This document shows, in pieces, positions 1-8,751 of a DNA stretch of 64,000 nt. Source of the stretch: Thiomicrorhabdus sp. Kp2 (GTDB lineage Bacteria > Pseudomonadota > Gammaproteobacteria > Thiomicrospirales > Thiomicrospiraceae); assembly GCF_000478585.1 (NCBI RefSeq), contig NZ_ARWI01000001.1, positions 1 to 64,000 of the forward strand, written 5' to 3'. A model generated the notes under the pieces. It saw only the letters and a list, made by a program, of their open reading frames with translations, was not told the DNA's origin and searched no databases. The first letter of the stretch is position 1. The number at the start of each line of letters is the position of its first letter. The position numbers and the translations under genes are program-made.

Positions 1-2
1 CC

Positions 3-1730
3 CGCCGACACTGTAACTACGGCCCAATTAACCCAATAGATGCGCATAAACTCTTTTTACGCCACGCCTTAGTTGAGGGTGAGTTGTTTACCAATGCCAA
101 ATTTTTTGTACATAACCAAGCCCTAATTCAAAAGGTTGAAAAGCTCGAGCATAAGTTACGTCGTCCAGACTTTTTGGTGGATGAAGAGGTGCTTTATCAG
201 TTTTACGATGAGCGCATTCCCAAACATATTTACAGTAAGCCCGCCTTTGAAAAGTGGGTGAAAAAAACTGAAAAAGAGTCACCTAAAAAACTCGAAGCCC
301 TGTTTTTAACCGAACAAGATTTAATGAAGCAGTCGGCAAGTGATTCTTTATTGCTTGATTTTCCTGACCAGGTGCATTTAAGCAATCAAATGTCATTAGA
401 GGTCGATTACCATTTTGAACCAGGTAAAAAACGTGATGGCTTAATTTATCATTTACCCTTGTCGGGTTTAAACAGTGTGCAGTCAGAAGACTTTGAATGG
501 TTAACACCAGGCCTGTTAAAAGAGAAAACAGCCTTTTACATTAAGTCACTACCTAAATCTTTGCGTAAACAGTTTATTCCTGCGCCGCAATATGCCGATT
601 TGGTTTTGACAGAAATGAGTCCCGATAAAATATTGAGTGGTTCTAAAAAAGAGCCGTATTTAAATCAATTGGTTTGGGCGTTAAATCGACGTGCTAACGT
701 AAAGGTCTCGCTCAATGATTTAAGTGATGTAGTCTTGCCAGAGCATTTAAAACCCTATTTTGTGCTTGAGGATGATAAAGGTCGTAAGCTCGCAGAAAAT
801 AGCCGTTTATTGGCGTTAAAAGAAGAATACCAACATTTAGTGGATGCTAAAATTCAAAAACATCAAGCTCAAAAACAGGCTGAAGACATCGTTATTACTG
901 AATGGGTTTTTGGCGATTTAGCGGATAGCCAAACCATTAAAAGCCAAGGCAAAGAGATGTTGGCTTACCCAGCGTTGCAATTGCAAAACAGCCAGATTGT
1001 ATTAGGCTTAATGGGCGAGCAACAAGCAGCCATGGAACAACATGGCCAAGCGGTTATCGTTTTAATTGAGCGGTTATTGTCAGATAAAAGCAAGTATTTG
1101 CAAAAGAAGCTGCCTATGCAAAAAGCCTGTTTATGTTACGCGCCTTATGGGACTTGCCAAGATTTAACCCAGCAAGTGATTGACCGAGCGTTGCATGAGC
1201 TAGTGCCTTATCCTGAAAAACTCCGTACTCAGAACGAATTTGAAAAAGTTTTGAATAAAGTGCAATCTAACTGGATTGATGTGGCTCAACGTATTGCCAA
1301 ACAGGTTAATACGATTTTTACCCTGCATCAGCAAGTCGCTAAACAGGTTAGGGGGAGGGTAAATCCCCGTTGGCTGGCGTCAGTATCCGATATTCAACAT
1401 CAGTTAGACGAGTTAATCTCAAAAGACTTTGTGCGAAATACCCCCGATTTTTGGTTTAAACAGATTGAGCGTTATTTAAAAGCGTTACAAATGCGTTTAG
1501 AGAAACTTGATTTGGATCCCAATAAAGATCAAAAATCGATTAGGGAGATACAACCATTGCTTAAAAAATATCAAGAGATTGCTCAAGAACCTGCTTACCA
1601 AAACCTACCAGGCCTGGTAGATATTCGTTGGATGCTTGAAGAGTTGCGTATTTCTTTGTTTTCTCAACCGATGAAAACCATAAAACCTGTTTCAATTCAA
1701 CGTATTGAAAAGCAAATTAAAGCGTTATGA
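3..1730 (+). CDS. hrpA: ATP-dependent RNA helicase HrpA, C-terminal part (5' end outside window)
   Basis: The reading frame is open from the first bases of the window with no credible start, so this is the C-terminal 575 residues of a protein that is normally about 1300 residues long. The first in-frame residues (NYGPINP, then HALVEGELFTN) match the junction between the DEAH helicase core and the DUF3418 tail of HrpA. The blocks LEHKLRRPDFLVDEE and FYDERIP are typical of that tail. HrpA is a DEAH-box RNA helicase that acts on mRNA and stalled ribosomes; its ATPase motifs lie upstream of the window. The gene contains one copy of the 12-bp palindrome reading Leu-Pro-Gly-Leu-Val-Asp (1607-1618) and one near-copy (506-517). 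A perfect 20-bp palindrome with a T run follows the stop codon. A TTG at 84 is an internal codon, not the start. Confidence 0.93.
   Translation, partial: RRHCNYGPINPIDAHKLFLRHALVEGELFTNAKFFVHNQALIQKVEKLEHKLRRPDFLVDEEVLYQFYDERIPKHIYSKPAFEKWVKKTEKESPKKLEALFLTEQDLMKQSASDSLLLDFPDQVHLSNQMSLEVDYHFEPGKKRDGLIYHLPLSGLNSVQSEDFEWLTPGLLKEKTAFYIKSLPKSLRKQFIPAPQYADLVLTEMSPDKILSGSKKEPYLNQLVWALNRRANVKVSLNDLSDVVLPEHLKPYFVLEDDKGRKLAENSRLLALKEEYQHLVDAKIQKHQAQKQAEDIVITEWVFGDLADSQTIKSQGKEMLAYPALQLQNSQIVLGLMGEQQAAMEQHGQAVIVLIERLLSDKSKYLQKKLPMQKACLCYAPYGTCQDLTQQVIDRALHELVPYPEKLRTQNEFEKVLNKVQSNWIDVAQRIAKQVNTIFTLHQQVAKQVRGRVNPRWLASVSDIQHQLDELISKDFVRNTPDFWFKQIERYLKALQMRLEKLDLDPNKDQKSIREIQPLLKKYQEIAQEPAYQNLPGLVDIRWMLEELRISLFSQPMKTIKPVSIQRIEKQIKAL
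1607..1618. repeat. 12-bp iterated palindrome, copy 1 (inside hrpA)
   Basis: A perfect ACCAGGCCTGGT, read in hrpA as part of LPGLVD. Confidence 0.9.
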
Positions 1731-1754
1731 TTTAGCGAAGCTTTGTTTTTACAG

Positions 1755-1777
1755 AACGACCAGGCCTGGTCGTTTTT
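1755..1777 (+). terminator. Intrinsic terminator of hrpA built on the 12-bp palindrome
   Basis: AACGACCAGGCCTGGTCGTT is a perfect 20-bp palindrome at 1755-1774, running into five T. It starts 25 bases after the hrpA stop. The 12-bp iterated palindrome is the centre of the stem. Confidence 0.6.
1759..1770. repeat. 12-bp iterated palindrome, copy 2 (hrpA terminator)
   Basis: A perfect copy at the centre of the 20-bp palindrome that forms the hrpA terminator. Confidence 0.9.
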
Positions 1778-2014
1778 AAAAATGAATATGTTTTCAATAT
1801 CGATTTGTATCTCTTATAAAGGTTTTTACGCATTTACTTGTTTCAGCGTTAAAACCGTTTTAAACTGATAAAGAATAACGAGTTTTATGCATAAAACACC
1901 TTTGTATGAGAGAGGTAGTTACAAAACATTTGTTAAACCCACAAAATGGGTTTAAGCCTGTAGGTTGGTCATCCCTCGCCAGCAAAGACTAAAAACTATA
2001 TAAGGATACGCATT

Positions 2015-2527
2015 ATGAAAAAACGTTTTAACTTTAAGAGTACAGCTGTTTTATCAACCGCTCTATTGAGTACGACTCTATTTTTGGTAGGCTGTTCAGG
2101 TGATAGTGATGAAGCTAAAACCGCTCAAGCGCCTGTAGCCGAACAAAATACCATGGCCGTAAAACAATCAGAACCTGTTGCAGCCCCTAAAGAAGCTTTA
2201 CAGCCTGCGCCAGCTCCAGTTGAAGAAGCGGTGGCAGAGGTAGAAGAAAAAATTGAAGAGATTAAGGAAGAGGCTGCCGCAGTGGTTGCAGCGGCTCCTT
2301 CTGGTGAAAAAGCTTATGCGACATGCATAGGTTGTCATGGTGCTCAAGCAGAGGGTGGTGTTGGACCACGTTTAAGTAATCAATCACCAGAAGATATTGT
2401 GGCTAAGCTTGAAAAATACAAAGCGGGTGAGCAAATGGGGCCAATGACAGCCATGATGGCGCCAATGGCGACACCATTAAGTACAGAAGATATGCAAGCG
2501 ATTGCGGATTATGTTACTAACCTGTAA
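2015..2527 (+). CDS. Cytochrome c (class I, c5-like) lipoprotein
   Basis: 170 residues. The N-terminus is a type II signal peptide with a lipobox ending LVGC at Cys27, so the mature protein should be lipid-anchored. A Pro/Ala/Glu-rich linker (about residues 35-95) precedes one monohaem domain with CIGCH at 104-108, and the Met-rich stretch MTAMMAPM supplies candidate axial Met ligands. The end, DMQAIADYVTNL, is the usual last helix of class I cytochromes c. An AAGGA ribosome site precedes the ATG. A role as a periplasmic electron shuttle, held at the membrane by a flexible tether, is inferred from this architecture; the redox partner is not evident from neighbours. Confidence 0.88.
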   Translation: MKKRFNFKSTAVLSTALLSTTLFLVGCSGDSDEAKTAQAPVAEQNTMAVKQSEPVAAPKEALQPAPAPVEEAVAEVEEKIEEIKEEAAAVVAAAPSGEKAYATCIGCHGAQAEGGVGPRLSNQSPEDIVAKLEKYKAGEQMGPMTAMMAPMATPLSTEDMQAIADYVTNL

Positions 2528-2591
2528 TTGGGTATAGTGTATAGCGTTACACTGACTATTCAGTGTGACGATCATTATTTGTAAAGAAAGG

Positions 2592-2622
2592 CACTTATAT
2601 GCAAAGCATATAGGTGTTTTTT
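2592..2622 (+). terminator. Intrinsic terminator of the cytochrome c gene
   Basis: An 11-bp stem (CACTTATATGC with GCATATAGGTG, one G-T pair) with an AAA loop is followed by six T. A second hairpin without a T run (ACACTGA/TCAGTGT) lies at about 2548-2565. Confidence 0.7.
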
Positions 2623-2675
2623 GCTATTTAAAAGTAAGTTTTACAAAAGCATTTCAATAACATTTCTATAACCTT

Positions 2676-2687
2676 ACCAGGCCTGGT
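2676..2687. repeat. 12-bp iterated palindrome, copy 3 (upstream of rluF)
   Basis: A perfect copy extended to the 16-mer TTACCAGGCCTGGTAA, between the cytochrome c terminator and rluF. Confidence 0.9.
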
Positions 2688-2775
2688 AACTCTAAAGTCT
2701 TTACTCATCTTTACTTCAAAACCTGCTTTAATGCCAAATACCTAGCCTTTGTGGTTTAATACTCTCTTAATTGAT

Positions 2776-3768
2776 ATGAGAGATTCTGTTTTGAACGCAC
2801 CATTAGAAAAACGCCTAAATAAATTTATAAGTGACTCTGGATTTTGTTCCCGCAGAGAGGCGGATCGATTTATTGAGCAGAACCGAGTTACCATTAATGG
2901 AAAACAACCTGAGCTTGGCAGTAAAGTGCAACCTGGTGATGTGGTGAAGGTTGATGGTCAGCGAATTCAGGCCAGTGCAGAAAATAAATCAGACCGTATT
3001 TATATCGCTTATAACAAACCCATAGGCATTATTTGTATTACGGATACCAGTATTGAAGACAATATTATTGATGCGATTGGTTTTCCGCAAAGAATTTTCC
3101 CGATTGGGCGTTTAGACAAACCCTCAGAAGGGCTGATTTTTTTAACCAATGATGGCGATATTGTTAATAAAATTTTACGTGCAGAAAATGCCCACGATAA
3201 AGAATATATCGTGACCGTAGATAAACCCATTACCGATCAGTTTGTTGACCACATGTCACGAGGTGTGCCGATTTTAGGCACTGTGACCAAACCCTGCAAA
3301 GTCACGGTACAGAGTCGCTATGTCTTTAAAATGATTCTTACTCAAGGCCTAAACCGACAAATTCGCCGTATGTGTGAACACCTAGGTTACGAGGTCACGC
3401 ACTTACAGCGTTCACGTATTATGAATGTAGAACTAGGTAACTTAAAACCTGGGCAGTGGCGTTATTTAAGCGAACAAGAGATGAGCGAAATGAATGAGGC
3501 GCTAAAAGACTCTAAAAAAACCGCAAGTGGCGTGCGTTCTGGGCCAAAAGCACAAAACTTTACCCGCCAAGAATATCGTCAAATTCTAAGAGAACGAGAA
3601 GAGGGCAAAAAATTAGCCGATATTGCCAAATCTTCAAAAAATTTAGAAAACCCTAAAAAACAGGGCGCCAATAAAGCAAGCCGATCATCAGACAAAAAAT
3701 CAGCAAAAGTACAAAAAGTACCGCGTGCAAATACCCTGCGACTAAAACCTAAAAATAAACAAAGTTAG
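2776..3768 (+). CDS. rluF: 23S rRNA pseudouridine(2604) synthase RluF
   Basis: An N-terminal S4 RNA-binding domain (RLNKFISDSGFCSRREAD) is followed by an RsuA-type pseudouridine synthase core. The catalytic motif GRLDKPSEGL has its Asp at about residue 114. The blocks VDKPITDQFV, GVPILGTVTK and LNRQIRRMCEHLGYEV identify the RluF branch, which modifies U2604 of 23S rRNA. The 330-residue product ends in a Lys/Arg-rich tail, as in other RluF proteins. The ATG at 2776 was preferred over a TTG at 2749 because it starts closer to the S4 domain; there is no strong ribosome site at either. Confidence 0.88.
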   Translation: MRDSVLNAPLEKRLNKFISDSGFCSRREADRFIEQNRVTINGKQPELGSKVQPGDVVKVDGQRIQASAENKSDRIYIAYNKPIGIICITDTSIEDNIIDAIGFPQRIFPIGRLDKPSEGLIFLTNDGDIVNKILRAENAHDKEYIVTVDKPITDQFVDHMSRGVPILGTVTKPCKVTVQSRYVFKMILTQGLNRQIRRMCEHLGYEVTHLQRSRIMNVELGNLKPGQWRYLSEQEMSEMNEALKDSKKTASGVRSGPKAQNFTRQEYRQILREREEGKKLADIAKSSKNLENPKKQGANKASRSSDKKSAKVQKVPRANTLRLKPKNKQS

Positions 3769-3890
3769 TTAAATTAACTAAAAGACCTTTGCGCAAGTTA
3801 TGTGTAAAGGCTTAATAAAACCTAACTCGGTTATTATCGATACTTTACCAAAGCGATTAAATAAATATAAAACAAGAATTAGATCTTAGA

Positions 3891-3924
3891 ATTCTTCGTG
3901 CTTTAGTGCCTTCGTGGTTAAAAC
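3891..3924. repeat. Dispersed 'TTCTTCGTGC..CTTCGTGGTT' repeat, copy A
   Basis: ATTCTTCGTGC, then TTTAGTG, then CCTTCGTGGTTA. It shares about 26 of 31 positions with the copy at 10402-10432. It lies just downstream of the 3' end of the parvulin gene (- strand) in a convergent gap. Confidence 0.55.
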
Positions 3925-3934
3925 TTCTGTTCTA

Positions 3935-4237
3935 TTAATCAACAAGCTGGCGTTTGGTTATCCAAACCAAATGATAGCCATGCACGGTTTTAATAGGGCC
4001 AATCACACGGTTAAGTGGGGCGTCGCTAAAAATCGTTTCAGCCATTTCAACCACAATCACCTCGGGTTTTACCAAACCAATATCTCCACCAATTTTGGCC
4101 GAAGGGCATTTTGAATGTTCTTTGGCTAAAGCACTAAATGTTTCTAAGCTCTCTATTTTCGGAATAAGCTCCAAACAAGCCTGTTCACTGTCTAATAAAA
4201 TATGATGCGCTTTGGCACGAGAGTCGGGGTGAATCAC
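3935..4237 (-). CDS. Small parvulin-type peptidyl-prolyl isomerase
   Basis: A 100-residue, single-domain parvulin (PpiC family). The signatures are AHHILL near the start, a central CPSAKIGGDIG and the C-terminal VHGYHLVWI. There is no signal peptide, so the protein is expected in the cytoplasm, where it would isomerise Xaa-Pro bonds. The start is a GTG with an AAGGA ribosome site about 9 bases upstream on the - strand. It is convergent with rluF. E. coli PpiC is about 93 residues, so the size is normal. Confidence 0.85.
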   Translation of the reverse strand: MIHPDSRAKAHHILLDSEQACLELIPKIESLETFSALAKEHSKCPSAKIGGDIGLVKPEVIVVEMAETIFSDAPLNRVIGPIKTVHGYHLVWITKRQLVD

Positions 4238-4447
4238 AACAAATTTCCTTTGATGAGCGTTATTTTAAGGTTTGCTATGTTACATTAAAGCGAGTCTAAG
4301 TGTTTAGCAGCATCGATTTTAAAAGATTCTTAATATCTGTATAAATAATACTATTTCTTTAAGCTTTAGGAATAAGGGGTAATTTCAAAAGAGTTGGGTA
4401 TACTACAGATACGAATAATTAGGTATCGCCAACTGGCTTTCATCAGT

Positions 4448-4897
4448 ATGACAAAAAATCTATTCTCTTTTCTTTTTATATTTATCTTATTGATTGTGTT
4501 TTCAAGTTTGACTTCTAAAGCGTATGCGGTTGATGGCAGGCAGGTAATCTACCTTAATGAGGCTGAAAAGGCGGTACTGCTTATAGAGATGCGTAATTTT
4601 TTGCGTGGTAGTCAAGAAGTTTTAGAAAACTCCTTACAAGAAGACATGGAACTGGTTCACCGCACAGCGAAACCGCTTGGGGTTAAAATGTTGAAAAATT
4701 TGCCCAAAGAGATGACGGCAAAAATGCCTAAGACGTTTTATGCCATGCTTAAGTCTTTACATTATGGGTTTGCTGAAATTGCTGATGTAGCAAAAAAACC
4801 AGATACTCAACCTAAGGTGATTATGCAAAAGCTGGCAAATATGCAAAAGCTTTGTGTCGCTTGTCATGCCAACTTTCAACTAAAAATTAAAGAGTAG
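4448..4897 (+). CDS. Periplasmic cytochrome c'-like protein
   Basis: 149 residues from the ATG at 4448. A strongly hydrophobic signal peptide ends SKAYA, with predicted cleavage after residue 27. The mature part is helical and carries one haem motif, CVACH, at about 136-140, nine residues from the C-terminus. A C-terminal haem motif on a small all-helical protein is the layout of cytochrome c' / cytochrome c-556, which bind gases or act in electron transfer. The family is assigned from layout only. The frame is open upstream to a TTG at 4394, but that would put 18 polar residues in front of the signal sequence. Confidence 0.75.
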   Translation: MTKNLFSFLFIFILLIVFSSLTSKAYAVDGRQVIYLNEAEKAVLLIEMRNFLRGSQEVLENSLQEDMELVHRTAKPLGVKMLKNLPKEMTAKMPKTFYAMLKSLHYGFAEIADVAKKPDTQPKVIMQKLANMQKLCVACHANFQLKIKE

Positions 4898-4920
4898 GGT
4901 TTTGATTTATTATGATTTGA

Positions 4921-5283
4921 TTAATCTTGTTCGTAATCAAAGTTATCTTCATACTCGCCTTCAAACTCATCTTCAAGCTCTTGTGCTTTAAGTTCAGCAG
5001 GTTTTTTGGTTCGGTTAGCAGGTTGCGCGACAACTTCTAGGTAAAAAGTTTCTAAGTTTTCCGCTAAGGCTTTATCAATAGATTGGCTTATTTCTGCCTC
5101 ATGGATTTCTACACTGCTCTCTGAATCCGCACCATATTTACATTTAAACGCCCAGAACTCAGTCCCTTTAGGTAAGGCTTTTTTACGTTCACGTTTTATG
5201 TATTTCTTTACTTCGCTTTTAATCGCATCTGCTAGGCGCGCAGGTTGGATTTTTTCGTGAGTCAATTTAAAGGTCTTTTTCAT
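4921..5283 (-). CDS. Conserved hypothetical protein (DUF6172-like)
   Basis: 120 residues, soluble and highly charged. The N-terminal 90 residues (MKKTFKLTHEKIQ, then VKKYIKRERKKALP, FWAFKCKYG) look like a small conserved proteobacterial family that I recall as DUF6172; the name is from memory. The tail from about residue 95 is very acidic and probably disordered. Nothing in the sequence indicates an activity. It lies convergent with the cytochrome c'-like gene and downstream of a VF530-family gene on the same strand, about 100 bases apart. Confidence 0.7.
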   Translation of the reverse strand: MKKTFKLTHEKIQPARLADAIKSEVKKYIKRERKKALPKGTEFWAFKCKYGADSESSVEIHEAEISQSIDKALAENLETFYLEVVAQPANRTKKPAELKAQELEDEFEGEYEDNFDYEQD

Positions 5284-5360
5284 GCTGTTCTCAATTCAGA
5301 ATAGGGGGTAAATAATGTGTGGATTATAGTGCATTTTATCTTTTGAGCTCTGTTTATTCA

Positions 5361-5384
5361 TAAGTTACCAGGCCTGGTAACTTA
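5361..5384. repeat. 12-bp iterated palindrome, copy 4, in a 24-bp perfect palindrome
   Basis: A perfect copy at 5367-5378 is extended symmetrically to a 24-bp perfect palindrome (TAAGTTACCAGG and its complement). The outer end overlaps the stop codon of the VF530-family gene on the - strand. There is no long T run in that direction, so terminator action is uncertain. Confidence 0.88.
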
Positions 5385-5663
5385 GTTTTTTTTGTATTTT
5401 CCCCAATTCTGTTTTGACTGTATGTATAGCTGTTCAACCTTTTCTCTTGCCCAGGGTGTTTTTCTAAGAAAAGTGAGGCTTGATTTTAGGCTGGGGTTAC
5501 TTTTAAAACAGTTGACAGGAATTCTCTCTGCAAGACCTTGCCAGCCATAATTTTCTTCAAGCTCTATCACAATACTTTTCAATGTTACGCCGTGTAATGG
5601 GTCTTTGGGGTGTTGGCATTTTTCAGTGTTATTTGGTGTGGTATTTTTATCAGAATCAGTCAT
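5382..5663 (-). CDS. VF530 family (DUF2132) DNA-binding protein
   Basis: 93 residues. The conserved core DPLHGVTLKSIV, then GWQGLAERIPVNCF, then SLKSSLTFLRKTPWAREKVE is the VF530/DUF2132 signature. The family fold is a small helical domain reported to bind DNA, but its cellular role is not established. The first 20 residues are polar and specific to this protein. The start is an ATG next to an AAGAG-like ribosome site. It runs in the same direction as the glycosyltransferase gene upstream, 53 bases away. Confidence 0.85.
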   Translation of the reverse strand: MTDSDKNTTPNNTEKCQHPKDPLHGVTLKSIVIELEENYGWQGLAERIPVNCFKSNPSLKSSLTFLRKTPWAREKVEQLYIQSKQNWGKYKKN

Positions 5664-5716
5664 CTCTTTGCTTCTTGTTAACTTCTTGTTAGCTTCTTGC
5701 TTTGGTGTTTTTATGG

Positions 5717-7057
5717 TTATTTATTTTTGGCTTCAATCCATTGTGCCATATATTTTGTGCTTTTATGCTGGTGATGGTTCAGCATGGCACCAATAAAGTT
5801 TTGGTTTCTATGATTGGTTAGATTGAGCGCGGTTTGATCAATATGTTTAATAAAGTCTACTTTTGAACTATTTTTATTTAACTCTGTATTTACATAGAGT
5901 TGAGATGCATTTTTAAAGCCTATTACTTGTTTGTTCAACCAGGCCTGGTTATCTTGGTAAAGGGTGACTGATGCGTTAACAAAGTCGTCTGTGTTATTAG
6001 CTATTATGCCAGGCCAGTTGTTTGAAGTGTTATCTGACGCAGAGTTGTGCTGAGTCATTGATTCGCAGCCTATTAAGGTTGTTACACTGGGTGTGCCATT
6101 TAACATCGCTTCAGCCAGCTTACCTTTGACGCCTGCGCCAAAACGTAAAGGGGCTAAAAGCACTCTGGCATTTTGAATGACTTCAAACGCATCTTCTGCC
6201 CAACCTTTAATTAAAAAACCTTGTTTTGGGTTGTGTAAAGCAGTCGCTTTAGGCGGTGGGTAAGCGCCATAAATATGCAGTTCGGCTTTGGGTAATTGTT
6301 GACGGATTTTAGGCCAAATAGACTCTTTTAACCAAAGTACGGCATCCCAGTTGGGTTCATGTCTAAAATTGCCAATGGTTACAAAATGCTGGCGCTCTTC
6401 AAAAGAGGGAAGTGATTGAGTGTTAATTGGCTCATACATAAACGGTAAATAGTAGAGTTGCTGTTTAGGCACTTTAAATTGCGCTTGTAATAATTGCATT
6501 TCAAATTCTGAAATCATTAAAGTTAAATCGCAACGGAAAATAGCGGCGATTTCACGTTTTGCAATGTCTGTATTGGCCATTTTTTCAAATAACCAGGCCT
6601 GGTTAGTTAAATCAAGCGGGGCTAAATCTATCTCAGTTGGCGAAGTTTTTAGGTAATCTTTAATAATTTGTTGGCGACATGCTCTTAATGAGTGCAGGTC
6701 TTCAGTGTTTAAAATTCTTAATGCCTTGGGGGCGAATTGTTCAACACGCCAACCAAACTGTTCTTCCATCATAAAACGGTCAAAAATTACCAGGCTTGGT
6801 TGTAATGCTTCAATAAAACCATCAAAACTGGAATCATTTAATGCTATGTTTTGTTCTTTAATACCATATTGTAAGAGGTCTTCTTTGTGTTCGCCAAGTC
6901 TAGCTGGGCTGGCAAAAGTAATTGTCCAACCTGCGTTTTGAAACAATTTAATGAGTTGCATCATTCTTGTTCCTGCTGCAGAGGAGTTAGGCTCGGGCCA
7001 GACGTAGCCTATAATCAATAGGTCATTAGAATTAGAAAGAGTTGATGTTTTGTTCAA
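5717..7057 (-). CDS. Glycosyltransferase, GT-B fold (GT4-like)
   Basis: 446 residues. The N-terminal half opens with LLIIGYVWPEPNSSAAGTR, a start typical of GT-B glycosyltransferases. The C-terminal half has FVTIGNFRHEPNWDAV, LHIYGAYPP and VLLAPLRFGAGVKGKLAEAM, the donor-binding region with its conserved glycine loop and acidic residue. It should transfer a sugar from a nucleotide donor; the acceptor is not predictable. No other polysaccharide genes are next to it. The start is TTG with a weak ribosome site. Two palindrome copies lie in the gene, both read as Asn-Gln-Ala-Trp-Leu, and a third one-mismatch copy is at 6789-6800. Confidence 0.85.
   Translation of the reverse strand: MNKTSTLSNSNDLLIIGYVWPEPNSSAAGTRMMQLIKLFQNAGWTITFASPARLGEHKEDLLQYGIKEQNIALNDSSFDGFIEALQPSLVIFDRFMMEEQFGWRVEQFAPKALRILNTEDLHSLRACRQQIIKDYLKTSPTEIDLAPLDLTNQAWLFEKMANTDIAKREIAAIFRCDLTLMISEFEMQLLQAQFKVPKQQLYYLPFMYEPINTQSLPSFEERQHFVTIGNFRHEPNWDAVLWLKESIWPKIRQQLPKAELHIYGAYPPPKATALHNPKQGFLIKGWAEDAFEVIQNARVLLAPLRFGAGVKGKLAEAMLNGTPSVTTLIGCESMTQHNSASDNTSNNWPGIIANNTDDFVNASVTLYQDNQAWLNKQVIGFKNASQLYVNTELNKNSSKVDFIKHIDQTALNLTNHRNQNFIGAMLNHHQHKSTKYMAQWIEAKNK
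5938..5949. repeat. 12-bp iterated palindrome, copy 5 (inside glycosyltransferase)
   Basis: A perfect copy, read on the - strand as Asn-Gln-Ala-Trp-Leu. Confidence 0.9.
6592..6603. repeat. 12-bp iterated palindrome, copy 6 (inside glycosyltransferase)
   Basis: A perfect copy, again read on the - strand as Asn-Gln-Ala-Trp-Leu. A one-mismatch copy (ACCAGGCTTGGT) is at 6789-6800 in the same gene. Confidence 0.9.
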
Positions 7058-7263
7058 AATAGAGTGTGCTCAGTTTTTAAAAAATAGAGTATTTCTTATT
7101 CAGGCTTATAAGCTTGAATTTAAAGAATTTAGCCCTATATTGTAATCGTGTTGCTGTGTTGTTATTAAGTTATAAAGTATAGAATGATTACACTTTAACA
7201 AATCACTCACCTCTACATTGCGTTTTAAATACCGTGTATTGGCTAAACATTTAAGGATTAAGA

Positions 7264-7611
7264 ATGCTAAAAAGAGTCGTATCCCCTTTATTGATTACAC
7301 TTTCGGTTGCATTATCAACCCAGGCGAATGCTGGACTTTGGGATGATACTAAAGAGTTGGCTTCAAGCGCTTGGGAAAGTACCAAAGAAACCTCTAATGA
7401 ACTAAAAGATAGTGCGGTTAAAAAGTGGGATGAAGTCACTTCTGAGAGTAGTTCAAATAATGCCAATGATGATGAATCTGGTTCTTTGTCGGATATTAAA
7501 AAACTCGCTGATAAGGAAACTTATGTAAAAGCTTGGGAAGGGATTAAAGAGAGCGCTAAAAACCCCGATGAGCCCAATGTTGATGAATATGGCGTACCTA
7601 AACAAGAGTAA
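7264..7611 (+). CDS. Small exported hypothetical protein
   Basis: 115 residues. A clear Sec signal peptide ends TQANA before GLWDD. The mature part is short, very hydrophilic and probably helical, with a repeated flavour of Trp-Xaa-(Ser/Thr)-Thr-Lys-Glu (WDDTKELA, then WESTKETS). The family is not recognised. An AAGGATTAAG ribosome site precedes the ATG. It is followed 54 bases later by a lipoprotein gene on the same strand, so the two may be co-transcribed envelope proteins. Confidence 0.7.
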   Translation: MLKRVVSPLLITLSVALSTQANAGLWDDTKELASSAWESTKETSNELKDSAVKKWDEVTSESSSNNANDDESGSLSDIKKLADKETYVKAWEGIKESAKNPDEPNVDEYGVPKQE

Positions 7612-7665
7612 TTTGCAGTCAGTGGTTGATAAAGGCGTGCAGTAAATGAGAAATTGGAGAATAAG

Positions 7666-8001
7666 ATGTCAATAGGTAAAGTACTCGGTTTAAGTTCCTT
7701 GTTGGTGGCGAGTTTGCTTAGTGTTTCAAGCTTAACGGGGTGTGAAAAAGTGGCCAATAGTGCTAAAAATTTGCAATCTGATTGGGTTGGGTTAAAACGT
7801 AATGTAGAAATTTATAGTTGTATGACGGGCAAGTTAATTAAGGTCTATCGAGGTGATGTCAGGATGAATCCAGAAGATGTACAAGGAACCTCATTACTAA
7901 TTGATGGAAAAAAAGTACACACCAACCTTTGTTATATTATTTCTGAAATTGGCACAAAAGAAGAGCCAGTTGTGCAAAATAACTTTATTAATGAAAAATA
8001 A
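7666..8001 (+). CDS. Small lipoprotein, hypothetical
   Basis: 111 residues from the ATG at 7666, chosen because GGAGA sits five bases upstream; a TTG at 7654 overlaps that ribosome site. The signal peptide is type II with lipobox SLTGC. The mature part has two further Cys (YSCMTGK and NLCYI) that could pair. The family is not recognised. The neighbours on both sides also encode small exported proteins, and this one shares with the gene at 8281 a pattern of lipobox then short basic/polar domain. Confidence 0.68.
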   Translation: MSIGKVLGLSSLLVASLLSVSSLTGCEKVANSAKNLQSDWVGLKRNVEIYSCMTGKLIKVYRGDVRMNPEDVQGTSLLIDGKKVHTNLCYIISEIGTKEEPVVQNNFINEK

Positions 8002-8280
8002 ATAGTAAATACTCACTTGAACTATATTGAGTGGTTTTCAAGGGGATGATGGCTAATTTGATAGGCCTTTTAAAAAGATTTCTGCTATGATGTTTCGCAT
8101 TAATATTGGCACAATTCAGTTGAGAGTGCGGAGCTTTAAAACCCACTCCATTTATCAAAATCTAAATGACGTTTGACTGAAGTCGAACGCCTTTAGAATG
8201 ATTATTAAATAGTAACGGTGATGTGAATGCGGAATCAAATTCCAGCAATACAAAAAATATTTAACAAGTCTCATATTCAG

Positions 8281-8703
8281 ATGACTAAATCTAAATCGCT
8301 GGTTGTTATGGCTTTAAGTGTATCGGCTTTAAATCTAACAGGCTGTTCAACTATTGCGGATGGCATGGATGCGGTTGGCTCAGGCGTTGTTTACGTAGCT
8401 GAAGGTTTTGACAAGGTTGCCAGTGAGGTCGCGATAGAAAAAAAAGCAGATGATCAATTTGTGTTAACTGAAAACTTTTATGAACCTGTTAGGTCCTTAG
8501 ATAGTTGGTCTATGAGAATAGAAGCGCGTGACGTTTGTCCTCAAGGTTATATTTATCTAAATCGTTTTGCACAAAAAACGTCTGGCTTTGCCTATTCTGA
8601 TGCGCAATGCGAAGCTGATATGCCTTGTGAATATAAGCTGGAGTGGCTAATAAAATGTCAAGATGTGCCAAAAGAGCCATTTAGCTTATTTGGTAAAACC
8701 TAA
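8281..8703 (+). CDS. Small lipoprotein, hypothetical
   Basis: 140 residues from the ATG at 8281, which places the lipobox NLTGC at a normal distance (Cys22). An upstream ATG at 8227 would add 18 residues that do not look like signal sequence, but neither start has a good ribosome site. The mature part contains four further Cys (DVCPQGY, AQCEADMPCEY, IKCQD), suggesting two disulfides. No family is recognised. The gene ends just before a clear terminator. Confidence 0.62.
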   Translation: MTKSKSLVVMALSVSALNLTGCSTIADGMDAVGSGVVYVAEGFDKVASEVAIEKKADDQFVLTENFYEPVRSLDSWSMRIEARDVCPQGYIYLNRFAQKTSGFAYSDAQCEADMPCEYKLEWLIKCQDVPKEPFSLFGKT

Positions 8704-8725
8704 ATCTCATTATTTTTGATTAAGA

Positions 8726-8751
8726 AGCCACACATTGTATGTGGCTTTTTT
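8726..8751 (+). terminator. Intrinsic terminator
   Basis: A stem AGCCACA/TGTGGCT with a 7-base loop is followed by six T, 22 bases after the lipoprotein stop. Confidence 0.8.

Noticed and set aside
3914-4114. Open frame on the + strand opposite the parvulin gene
   Set aside because: The - strand frame has clear parvulin motifs and a ribosome site; the + frame has neither.
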